Positions 25,189 to 33,054 of a DNA stretch of 64,000 nucleotides are shown here, in pieces (the stretch's first letter is position 1; every line of letters starts with the position of its first letter). Source of the stretch: Mucilaginibacter lappiensis (GTDB lineage: Bacteria > Bacteroidota > Bacteroidia > Sphingobacteriales > Sphingobacteriaceae). The translations under genes were made by a program, and so were the position numbers. Location: contig NZ_FTMG01000012.1 in assembly GCF_900155965.1 (NCBI RefSeq), forward strand, positions 62,001 through 126,000, given 5' to 3'. Below the pieces are notes generated by a model. The model did no database searches. It was not told the DNA's origin and saw nothing but the letters and a program-made list of their open reading frames with translations.

Positions 25189-26661
25189 ATGACCGTTAGT
25201 ATATTAATATTTTTACCAGTAGTTGCCGCAGTTATAGTAGCCTTATTAAAAAATGGGATTGCTAAGCACGCTGCATTATTTTTCTCAGTTGCCGAACTGG
25301 TAATTGCCGGCTTATTTTTGAGTAAGTTTATACCAGATGCAACTACCCAGTTTGCCATTGATGTACCATGGATACCTAAATTTGGTATTTACTTTAGTGC
25401 CGGTATCGATGGTATCAGCATGGTGATGGTATTGTTAACCACGCTGCTTGTGCCGCTTATTGTTTTATCAACCTATCAGCACAAGTATAACAACGAAGGT
25501 GCTTTTTATGGATTGATATTGTTTATGCAGGCCGGTTTGCTGGTAGTATTTACCGCATTAGACGGCTTTTTATTCTACGTAGGCTGGGAAGCAGCGCTTA
25601 TCCCTATCTATTTTATATGTGCCCTGTGGGGTGGCGAAAACCGGATCCGCATCACTATTAAGTTTTTTATATACACGTTTGCCGGTTCGTTATTTATGCT
25701 GGTGGGTATCATTTACCTGTATCTGCAATCGCCAGGCAAAACGTATGATATTCATGAGTTTTATCGCATTGGTTTGGATGCCAAACATCAGTCGCTGGTG
25801 TTCTGGGCATTTTTCCTGGCCTTTGCCATCAAGATGCCTTTATTTCCTTTCCATACCTGGCAACCTGATACTTATACCGAAGCGCCAACAGCGGGTACTA
25901 TGCTGTTATCAGGTATTATGCTGAAGATGGGTATTTATGGTGTTATCCGTTGGTTAATACCGAATGCACCGCTTGGTTTTGTACATTGGCAGGCGCTGGT
26001 TATGATACTGGCAGTAATCGGTATCATATATGCTTCACTGATTGCCTTTAATCAAAAAGATGGTAAACGCTTAGTAGCTTATTCGTCCATAGCACACGTT
26101 GGCCTTATAGCTGCGGGTATATTTGCCTGGACAGAAGTAGGTGTTCAGGGTGCCATGATCCAGATGCTTAACCATGGTATCAATGTGGTAGGTATGTTCT
26201 TTATTTGGGATATCATTAGCCGGAGGTTAAATACCCGCGATATCAGCCAGCTTGGCGGTATTGCCAAAGTTGCGCCAAAGTTTTCAATAGCTTTTTTAAT
26301 TATAGTGCTGGGAACAGTAGGTTTACCTTTGACCAATGGTTTTGTGGGCGAATTTTTACTGCTGAACGGTGTGTTTGAGTACAGTGCATATCATTATTTC
26401 AATATCGCACTGGCTGCAGTTGCGGGTTTAACCATTATTTTTGGCGCGGTATACATGCTGCGTATGTACAAAAATGTAATGCAGGGCGAAACCAACGAAT
26501 TAACCGCCACTTTTACAGACATCAGCGGATCTGAAAAGCTAACCTTGTGTATTATTTGCATGCTGATCATCGCAATAGGTATTTATCCGCATCCTATCCT
26601 GCACATATCAGAGGCCGCGGTTAATAATTTAATACAAACAATCAAGATTAAACAATATTAA
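25189..26661 (+). CDS. nuoM: NADH-quinone oxidoreductase subunit M
   Basis: A 490-residue antiporter-like proton-pumping subunit with about 14 helices. YVGWEAALIPIYFICALWGG, KMPLFPFHTWQPDTYTEAPT and AYSSIAHVGLIAAGIFAW are family signatures carrying the conserved glutamate and lysines. It is 23 bp after nuoL. A second four-helix-bundle insertion separates it from nuoN. Confidence 0.97.
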   Translation: MTVSILIFLPVVAAVIVALLKNGIAKHAALFFSVAELVIAGLFLSKFIPDATTQFAIDVPWIPKFGIYFSAGIDGISMVMVLLTTLLVPLIVLSTYQHKYNNEGAFYGLILFMQAGLLVVFTALDGFLFYVGWEAALIPIYFICALWGGENRIRITIKFFIYTFAGSLFMLVGIIYLYLQSPGKTYDIHEFYRIGLDAKHQSLVFWAFFLAFAIKMPLFPFHTWQPDTYTEAPTAGTMLLSGIMLKMGIYGVIRWLIPNAPLGFVHWQALVMILAVIGIIYASLIAFNQKDGKRLVAYSSIAHVGLIAAGIFAWTEVGVQGAMIQMLNHGINVVGMFFIWDIISRRLNTRDISQLGGIAKVAPKFSIAFLIIVLGTVGLPLTNGFVGEFLLLNGVFEYSAYHYFNIALAAVAGLTIIFGAVYMLRMYKNVMQGETNELTATFTDISGSEKLTLCIICMLIIAIGIYPHPILHISEAAVNNLIQTIKIKQY

Positions 26662-26665
26662 AGGA

Positions 26666-26696
26666 AACTCTAAACTCTAATTTCTAAACTCTAAAT
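26666..26696 (+). repeat. Left flank of the second four-helix-bundle insertion
   Basis: AACTCTAAACTCTAATTTCT and following words start 4 nt after the nuoM stop. They are inverted relatives of the TTTAGAGCTTAGGATTTAGA words at 27141-27187 on the other side of the small gene. Confidence 0.7.
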
Positions 26697-26741
26697 AAAA
26701 GTAATTTCTAAAATAGGGATGATTAAATTTTATGGTTTGAG

Positions 26742-27113
26742 ATGGATGCTAAAGAAAATAATGTCAGAAAGTATAATTTAGAAGATAGGACATTTGACTT
26801 TGCTAATAACTGTAAGGAATTTTTAAAAACAATAGATAAAAATATACATAACGTTGAATATTATAAACAGCTTATTCGATCATCTGGTTCGGTAGCTGCG
26901 AACTTTATTGAAGCTAATGAAAGTTTTAGCCGTAATGATTTTTCCCACCGGGTGAAGATTTGCCGGAAGGAAGCAAAAGAAAGTATATTGTGGCTCAAAT
27001 TGATTGACTTAAATGAAACACAGGCACTAAAAAGAGATTCATTAATTCAGGAAGCAACGGAATTGATGAAAATTTTTGGAGCGATACTTGAAAAATTGAA
27101 GAATACTAATTAA
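26742..27113 (+). CDS. Four helix bundle protein (S23 family), second copy
   Basis: 123 residues, helical. QLIRSSGSVAANFIEANESF and CRKEAKESILWLKLID align with the signature of the first copy at 19235 (QLLRSATSIGANVVEG and NETKYWLCLI), but overall similarity is low, so this is a distinct paralogue and not a recent duplicate. It starts at ATG 26742 in the operon direction, between nuoM and nuoN, flanked by inverted CTCTAAA-type words. The same interpretation as a cargo gene applies; its function is unknown. Confidence 0.85.
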   Translation: MDAKENNVRKYNLEDRTFDFANNCKEFLKTIDKNIHNVEYYKQLIRSSGSVAANFIEANESFSRNDFSHRVKICRKEAKESILWLKLIDLNETQALKRDSLIQEATELMKIFGAILEKLKNTN

Positions 27114-27140
27114 AAAAAATAATTACAACTAATAAGTTCG

Positions 27141-27187
27141 ATTTTAGAGCTTAGGATTTAGAGCTTAAAATTTAGGATTTAGAATTT
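27141..27187 (+). repeat. Right flank of the second four-helix-bundle insertion
   Basis: TTTAGAGCTTAGGATTTAGA and further GGATTTAGAATTT words form an imperfect inverted copy of 26666-26696 and end 8 nt before the nuoN ATG. Confidence 0.7.
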
Positions 27188-27195
27188 CACATAAA

Positions 27196-28572
27196 ATGAA
27201 TACTTTAATCATCATATCTGTTTTACCTATAGTGCTTTTGTACCTTGGCTTGTATAAGGCTACAAAATCATTATTACCGGTTACTATTATTGGTTTATTG
27301 GTGGCTTTAGGCTTGGCCATTGCCCAATGGAATAATGTTGCCTTGCCTATATACCACGGTATGATGATGTTTGATAATTTTGCAATCGCGTTTTCGGGGA
27401 TCACCATTATTGCAACTATACTTATCCTGATGCTGTCAAAAGGATATTTTGATAAGATCAGTAAACACGTGGCAGAGTACTACGCTATTATTCTGTTCTC
27501 ACTGGCAGGTATCATTGTAATGGTATCGTTCTACAACCTGGTGATGTTGTTTATCGGTATCGAGATTATGTCCGTAAGCTTATACATACTGGCTGGTATC
27601 AAGAAAAGCGATTTCGCATCTAATGAAGCAGCTTTAAAATATTTTTTAATGGGGGCTTTTTCAACAGGTTTCCTATTGTTTGGTATCACATTATTGTATG
27701 GTACAACAGGTTCATTTAGCCTGGAAGTGATCCGCGACTGGGTTTTAGCCCACCCACATGCCGACCCTATGTTTTACACCGGTATAGTGCTGATCATTGT
27801 AGGTCTTTGCTTTAAAGTAGGTGCAGCTCCTTTCCATTTCTGGACACCGGACGTGTATGAAGGTGCGCCAACGCTGATCACCGCTTTCATGTCAACCGTA
27901 GTTAAAACAGCTGGTTTTGCTGCTTTCCTACGCCTGTTTTCAGCCTGCTTTGCGCCATTGTCTGATTTTTGGGTGCCGGTATTATTGGTCATCACTGTTA
28001 TTACTTTGTTTATTGGTAATATCACCGCGCTGTATCAGCAAAGCTTTAAACGCATGTTGGCATTTTCGAGCATATCACATGCCGGCTACCTGCTTTTTGC
28101 CATCGTAGCTTTAGGTTCAGGCTCGGCTAATTCGGTATTTATTTATGCAACAGCATACTCCATAGCTTCGATCATTGCTTTTGGCAGTTTAATACTGGTA
28201 CAGCAACAAAGCGGCAGCGACAATTTTGAAAGCTTTAATGGTTTAGCGAAAAGTAACCCATTCCTGGCATTTGTATTAACTATTGCCATGCTTTCACTAG
28301 CTGGTATACCGCTTACCGCGGGCTTTATGGGTAAATTTTTCATGTTCTCGGGAGCGTTGGCCAAATATCATGTTTGGTTGGTTATTATAGCAGTAGTAAA
28401 CGCCATTATTAGTATTTTTTACTATTTCAGAGTTATTATTGCCATGTACTTCCGCACGGCCGATCGTACAGAACTGGTGGTACCTGCCTACTATAAAGTA
28501 GTATTTATCATCTCGGCGCTGGTAACTATCCTTATCGGTGTTTACCCGGATTTTATTGCCAGGTTCATTTAA
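27196..28572 (+). CDS. nuoN: NADH-quinone oxidoreductase subunit N
   Basis: A 458-residue antiporter-like proton-pumping subunit with about 14 helices. LFIGIEIMSVSLYILAG, APFHFWTPDVYEGAPTLIT and FSSISHAGYLLFAIVALG are family signatures. Last gene of the complex I operon. It lacks the lateral helix of NuoL, as expected. Confidence 0.97.
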   Translation: MNTLIIISVLPIVLLYLGLYKATKSLLPVTIIGLLVALGLAIAQWNNVALPIYHGMMMFDNFAIAFSGITIIATILILMLSKGYFDKISKHVAEYYAIILFSLAGIIVMVSFYNLVMLFIGIEIMSVSLYILAGIKKSDFASNEAALKYFLMGAFSTGFLLFGITLLYGTTGSFSLEVIRDWVLAHPHADPMFYTGIVLIIVGLCFKVGAAPFHFWTPDVYEGAPTLITAFMSTVVKTAGFAAFLRLFSACFAPLSDFWVPVLLVITVITLFIGNITALYQQSFKRMLAFSSISHAGYLLFAIVALGSGSANSVFIYATAYSIASIIAFGSLILVQQQSGSDNFESFNGLAKSNPFLAFVLTIAMLSLAGIPLTAGFMGKFFMFSGALAKYHVWLVIIAVVNAIISIFYYFRVIIAMYFRTADRTELVVPAYYKVVFIISALVTILIGVYPDFIARFI

Positions 28573-28629
28573 TCAATAACTGAATAACTGCAAATTGATT
28601 TAATATTTGTAGTTTTACAGATATAGTGA

Positions 28630-29271
28630 ATGGAAAGTTTTTGGGAATACCTTCAAAATTTAACGGACGCTCAATCCATTATAAGCAGGGGGGGCTTTTA
28701 CCTCTTGCTTGTTGTTGTGTTTGCTGAAACCGGCCTATTTTTTGGTTTTTTTTTACCAGGAGATTATCTGCTTTTTATGGCAGGCCTGCTTTGCTCGGCA
28801 GGCAAGGTTGATGTAACTATATCCACATTGGTTTTATCACTTATTGGTGCCGGGGTATTAGGCAATTTTGCTGGCTATTGGTTCGGCTACCGAACGGGAC
28901 CGGTACTGTTCAATAAAAACGATTCCTTGTTTTTTAAGAAACGGTACGTAACCCTGGCCAGCGATTTTTATAACAAGTACGGTGGCATGGCATTGATTTT
29001 AGGTAGATTTTTCCCTATAGTTAGAACATTTGCCCCTATATTTGCAGGTGTGGTAAAGGTTGATATAAAGAGGTTTACTTTATTTAACTTTATAGGCAGT
29101 GTAACCTGGGTATGCGCGTTTACCCTAAGTGGTTTTTTTCTGGGGAAACGCTTTCCACAGTTAAAAGATTATCTGCAATACATTGTTTTAGGATTGATCA
29201 TAGCTACTTCCATTCCCCTAATTGTAGCTTATATAAGAAAGAAAGTATTAGAAGCAAAAGAAAATAAATAA
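28630..29271 (+). CDS. DedA family membrane protein
   Basis: 213 residues with about five membrane segments. FGFFLPGDYLLFMAGLL, GYWFGYRTGP and LGRFFPIVRTFAPIFAGV with its conserved arginine are DedA/SNARE-associated family motifs. DedA proteins scramble or flip envelope lipids such as undecaprenyl phosphate and phosphatidylethanolamine and are needed for envelope integrity. Positioned 57 bp after nuoN; it may be co-transcribed with ppa 19 bp downstream. Confidence 0.92.
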   Translation: MESFWEYLQNLTDAQSIISRGGFYLLLVVVFAETGLFFGFFLPGDYLLFMAGLLCSAGKVDVTISTLVLSLIGAGVLGNFAGYWFGYRTGPVLFNKNDSLFFKKRYVTLASDFYNKYGGMALILGRFFPIVRTFAPIFAGVVKVDIKRFTLFNFIGSVTWVCAFTLSGFFLGKRFPQLKDYLQYIVLGLIIATSIPLIVAYIRKKVLEAKENK

Positions 29272-29290
29272 TATAAACAGAATATACTAA

Positions 29291-29836
29291 ATGAGTACAC
29301 AACACCCCTGGCACCAGGTTTCTCCTGGCGAAAATATCCCCGAAGTTGTTAATGCAATCATCGAGATCCCTAAAGGTTCAAAAGCTAAATATGAAATTGA
29401 TAAAGATTCAGGTTTATTAAAACTTGATCGTGTTTTATTTTCGTCAGTAATGTATCCGGCAAACTATGGTTTTATCCCGCAAACTTATTGTGATGATAAG
29501 GATCCATTGGACATTCTGGTGTTATGCTCTATTGACGTTTTCCCGATGTCTATCATTGAGGCCAAAGTTGTAGGTGTAATGCACATGGTTGATAACGGTG
29601 AGCAGGATGACAAGATCATAGCAGTAGCTAAAAACGACATGTCGGTAAATTATATCAATGATCTGAATGAGTTGCCTCCACATGCCATGACAGAGATCGT
29701 TCGTTTTTTCAAAGATTACAAAAAGCTGGAAGGTAAAAACGTAACCATTGAGCATTTGCTTGGTGTTCGTTACGCCCATAAGGTGATACAAGAAAGTTTG
29801 GATCTGTATAAAAGTACATTTCCTGTCACGCAATAA
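29291..29836 (+). CDS. ppa: Inorganic pyrophosphatase, family I
   Basis: A 181-residue soluble enzyme that hydrolyses pyrophosphate and drives biosynthetic reactions forward. KSKYEID-like (KAKYEIDKDSG), YPANYGFIPQTYCDDKDPLDILVL with metal-binding aspartates, and VIAVAKND-type (KIIAVAKND) segments are present. The length is that of prokaryotic family I enzymes. It is followed 7 bp later by the CBS-domain gene. Confidence 0.95.
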   Translation: MSTQHPWHQVSPGENIPEVVNAIIEIPKGSKAKYEIDKDSGLLKLDRVLFSSVMYPANYGFIPQTYCDDKDPLDILVLCSIDVFPMSIIEAKVVGVMHMVDNGEQDDKIIAVAKNDMSVNYINDLNELPPHAMTEIVRFFKDYKKLEGKNVTIEHLLGVRYAHKVIQESLDLYKSTFPVTQ

Positions 29837-29843
29837 TTAATAC

Positions 29844-31184
29844 ATGGACCCCGCGCATTACGAAATAAGTACTTTTTATTTAATTGCAACCGTGCTGCTG
29901 GTTTTGCTCAACGGTTTTTTTGTAGCCGCAGAGTTTGCCATGGTTAGGGTGCGGGGTTCACAAATTGAAATAAAGGCCAAATCAGGAAGCGGGGTGGCCA
30001 AGGTTGCGCGTGGTATACTGCATAACCTCGACGGGTATCTGGCGGCAACACAGTTAGGTATTACTATAGCATCACTGGCGCTAGGTGTTGTGGGCGAAGA
30101 GGTTGCCACCAACATTGTGATCAGAGGATTTTTAGCTATTGGGATAACCCTCTCTGGTGGCTTTATTACTGCAAGCCATATTTTAGCCTTTACTTTTATT
30201 ACTGTATTGCATATTGTGTTTGGTGAGCTCGCTCCCAAATCTATAGCTATTCAAAAATCGGTACGTACCGTGCTGGCAGTTTCTCTTCCGCTTAGGTTTT
30301 TCTTTGTGTTTTTCAAACCTTTGATATGGCTGTTAAACGGGTTTGCTAATTTTATTTTGAGGCTTTTAGGTATTAATACCTTAGAAGGTGGAGAAGCCCA
30401 TCACAGCTCCGAAGAATTACAATATCTGCTTGAACAAGGTAAAGAATCGGGCGCTTTGGACTCAAACGAACACGAACTTATTCAGAATGTGTTTGATTTT
30501 AACGAGCGTGTGGTTAAAAATATCATGGTGCCCCGTACAAAAATATCTGGTATCGATATAAGCTCGACGAAAGAGGAGCTGTTGGATATGATCATTACCG
30601 AAGGGTATTCCCGCATGCCTGTTTATGATGATGTGATCGACAAAATCATTGGAATTGTACATGCCAAAGATATTTTACCGTTGTTGGCCCGGAATGAGGA
30701 GATCGTATTAAAAAACATTATCCGCAAACCCTATTTTATTCCCGAAACCAAAAAGATCAATGATCTGATGGCCGAACTGCAGCAGAAACGCATTCAGATA
30801 GCTATTGTGCTTGATGAATTTGGCGGTACTGCGGGTATGGTTACGCTGGAGGATATTGTAGAAGAACTGGTAGGCGAGATACAGGATGAGTACGATGAGG
30901 AAAAACCTATTGTTGAAAAAGTGAACGACCGTGAATTTATCGTAAATGCGCTTGCACCTATCTATGATGTAAATGAGCATTTGCCACATGATCTTCCGGA
31001 GGATGGTGATTTTGATACCGTATCCGGATGGCTGGGAGACATATTTGGCAAGATACCTGACGTGGGTGAGCAAAAAGAGTCAAACGGATATAATATTACT
31101 GTACTGCGCAAATCCGACCAAAACATTGAATCAGTTAAACTTGAATTGCTGATCAACGAAGAGGACGCGGTAGATTTGCATTAG
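29844..31184 (+). CDS. CNNM/CorC (hemolysin-like) CBS-domain membrane protein
   Basis: 446 residues: a DUF21/CNNM membrane domain (about 1-200, NGFFVAAEFAMVRVR near the start), a pair of CBS domains (about 215-345, with IMVPRTKISGID and EFGGTAGMVTLEDIVEELVG), and a C-terminal CorC_HlyC domain (about 360-440). Family members are implicated in magnesium or cobalt efflux; the hemolysin label is historical. It is tightly linked to ppa, a magnesium-dependent enzyme, but a functional tie is only speculation. Confidence 0.92.
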   Translation: MDPAHYEISTFYLIATVLLVLLNGFFVAAEFAMVRVRGSQIEIKAKSGSGVAKVARGILHNLDGYLAATQLGITIASLALGVVGEEVATNIVIRGFLAIGITLSGGFITASHILAFTFITVLHIVFGELAPKSIAIQKSVRTVLAVSLPLRFFFVFFKPLIWLLNGFANFILRLLGINTLEGGEAHHSSEELQYLLEQGKESGALDSNEHELIQNVFDFNERVVKNIMVPRTKISGIDISSTKEELLDMIITEGYSRMPVYDDVIDKIIGIVHAKDILPLLARNEEIVLKNIIRKPYFIPETKKINDLMAELQQKRIQIAIVLDEFGGTAGMVTLEDIVEELVGEIQDEYDEEKPIVEKVNDREFIVNALAPIYDVNEHLPHDLPEDGDFDTVSGWLGDIFGKIPDVGEQKESNGYNITVLRKSDQNIESVKLELLINEEDAVDLH

Positions 31185-31207
31185 TATTAAAACGGTATCA
31201 AGTAGCT

Positions 31208-31263
31208 AGTATCAAGTATCACGACAACTGCACTTGTTTATGTAGCTCAAAAATCTTGATACT
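31208..31263. repeat. Short word palindrome before rsmE
   Basis: AGTATCAAG (31208-31216) and CTTGATACT (31255-31263) are exact inverted copies with extra TATCAAG words on the left. The pairing is short, so this could be a small member of the word-palindrome family or a simple hairpin. Confidence 0.5.
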
Positions 31264-31272
31264 AAAATAAAT

Positions 31273-31983
31273 ATGCAGCTTTTTTATACTCCCGATATAG
31301 AACCCGCACACCCGCAATATTTTCTTAGTGAAGAAGAAAGTAAACATGCTATCCGTGTATTACGATTGGAGGTGGGCAGCGAGGTACAACTCATTGATGG
31401 CCGGGGTGGCTTTTATACCGCGGTGATACAGGATGCACACCCCAAGCGTACCATACTGCAAATTACCTCGGTTACCGAAAGCTATAACAAGCGTAACCAT
31501 TATTTGCATTTAGCGGTTGCGCCTACCAAAAATATAGAGCGACTAGAATGGTTTCTGGAAAAAGCTACCGAAATTGGTATCGATGAGGTATCATTGGTCA
31601 TCAGTCAGCGGTCTGAGCGCAAGGAGGCTAAAGTTGATCGTTTAAACAAGATCATTACAGCAGCTATAAAACAATCTATCAAAGCCTATCACCCCGTTTT
31701 AAATGAACCGGTAAAATTACCTGAGCTTTTGGCACGCCCGTTTGATGGCCAAAGGTTTATAGCTCACTGCGAACCCGGCGATAAACTTAACCTGCGCGGT
31801 GAGTTACTGCCGCATGGCCGCTACCTGATATTGATAGGTCCAGAGGGTGACTTTACCCCTGCCGAAATTGAAAGCGCTTTGCAAAACGGTTTTAAACCCA
31901 TAACTTTAGGTGAAAGCCGTCTGCGTACTGAAACGGCAGCGCTTGAAGCCTGTTTTGAGGTGAACTTTTTAAACCGTATATGA
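31273..31983 (+). CDS. rsmE: 16S rRNA (uracil1498-N3)-methyltransferase
   Basis: A 236-residue SPOUT-class methyltransferase. The N-terminal PUA-like part contains EESKHAIRVLRLEVG. The C-terminal knot has LIGPEGDFTPAEIE and the SAM-binding ITLGESRLRTETAALEA. It methylates U1498 of 16S rRNA. The stop overlaps the next gene start by four bases (ATGA), so translation is coupled. Confidence 0.95.
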   Translation: MQLFYTPDIEPAHPQYFLSEEESKHAIRVLRLEVGSEVQLIDGRGGFYTAVIQDAHPKRTILQITSVTESYNKRNHYLHLAVAPTKNIERLEWFLEKATEIGIDEVSLVISQRSERKEAKVDRLNKIITAAIKQSIKAYHPVLNEPVKLPELLARPFDGQRFIAHCEPGDKLNLRGELLPHGRYLILIGPEGDFTPAEIESALQNGFKPITLGESRLRTETAALEACFEVNFLNRI

Positions 31984-32642
31984 AAACAGCTAAAATCTTT
32001 TGTTTTGCTTTTGCTGTCATCATATTCATGAGCAGTTTTAATAATCCTGCTTATAAAATTGCGCGGCTTAAATATAATGGCGGTGGCGACTGGTACGGCG
32101 ATCGGACTGCATTGCCCAACCTGATTAAATTTTGCAACGAAAATCTAAAAACCAATTTTGAGGCCGATGATGATGTAGTAGAAGTTGGCAGTGCTTCTTT
32201 GTTTAATTACCCCTTTACCTTTATGACCGGGCATGGCAACGTGATATTTACCGATCAGGAAGCGCGCAATCTGCGTAAGTATTTAACGGGAGGTGGTTTT
32301 CTGCATATCGACGATAATTATGGCTTCGATAAATTTATCCGTCCGCAAATGAAAAAGGTTTTTCCCGAGCTTGATTTTGTGGAATTGCCGGTTAACCATC
32401 CCATCTATCATCAAAAATATCCATTTCCAAACGGTTTGCCTAAAATTCATGAGCATGATGGAAAACGGGCGCAAGGTTTCGGGCTTATCTACAAAGGCAG
32501 GCTGGTGTGCTTTTATACCTATGAGTGCGATTTAGGCAATGGATGGGAAGATTATGGTACTTATGCCGGCGATACGCAAGAGGCTCGCCTGAAAGCCTTA
32601 AAAATGGGCGCAAACCTTATTCAATATATATTTACTCAGTAA
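31980..32642 (+). CDS. DUF4159 domain-containing secreted protein
   Basis: 220 residues with an N-terminal hydrophobic signal (about 1-20). The mature part matches DUF4159: RLKYNGGGDWYGDRTALPNL, FTMTGHG-like (FMTGHGNVIFTDQEARNLRKY) and GGGFLHIDDNYGFD. The fold resembles class-I glutamine amidotransferase-like domains; no catalytic function has been shown. Coupled to rsmE by a 4-base overlap. Confidence 0.88.
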   Translation: MKTAKIFCFAFAVIIFMSSFNNPAYKIARLKYNGGGDWYGDRTALPNLIKFCNENLKTNFEADDDVVEVGSASLFNYPFTFMTGHGNVIFTDQEARNLRKYLTGGGFLHIDDNYGFDKFIRPQMKKVFPELDFVELPVNHPIYHQKYPFPNGLPKIHEHDGKRAQGFGLIYKGRLVCFYTYECDLGNGWEDYGTYAGDTQEARLKALKMGANLIQYIFTQ

Positions 32643-33054
32643 AACGCCCGATCGGTTATTTTTATATTATTGTTATTGATAATAATAATGATATCTTTAT
32701 AATAAGTTGTTTCCCTAAAAACAACCATTGTTATTTAATATTCCTTATACCCGTACTTATTCTGTAATCGCCAAATACCAATTTGATGTATTGCTGTATA
32801 AATTGGGCTTAAGCACTGTGGAAGCCATGAAAATGGAAAATATTATCAAATCGCCAGCTGATGTTTAAAGATTATAAAAGTAAAGGCTGGGATCAGGTAG
32901 AAAAGGGTAGATTCTGATAGGGTTCTAATAAATTTACTTACTTTTTAGGCATTATTTAACGCAAATTGTAACAAGATCAACGTTTTTATAGCATTTTTAT
33001 TGTTTTTGCGTCTGAATTTTGTTAGCTTACTTTTCATAACTTAATATTGACTAT
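32643..33054 (+). other. 412-bp gap before susC
   Basis: AT-rich and without an intact gene. It holds a short stop-bounded coding remnant at 32719-32868 and then the presumptive susC promoter region; GAATTTTG near 33015 is a weak -7 candidate. No extracytoplasmic sigma or regulator gene is present. Confidence 0.5.
32719..32868 (+). pseudogene. Possible 3' remnant of a lost gene
   Basis: A stop-bounded frame without a start encodes about 49 residues ending IAKYQFDVLLYKLGLSTVEA and KSPADV before TAA. The residue composition is protein-like (amphipathic helix, ordered codon use) and unlike the flanking AT-rich DNA. I do not recognise the family. It could be chance, but the position just upstream of an orphan SusC/SusD pair fits a deletion scar. 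Confidence 0.3.
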
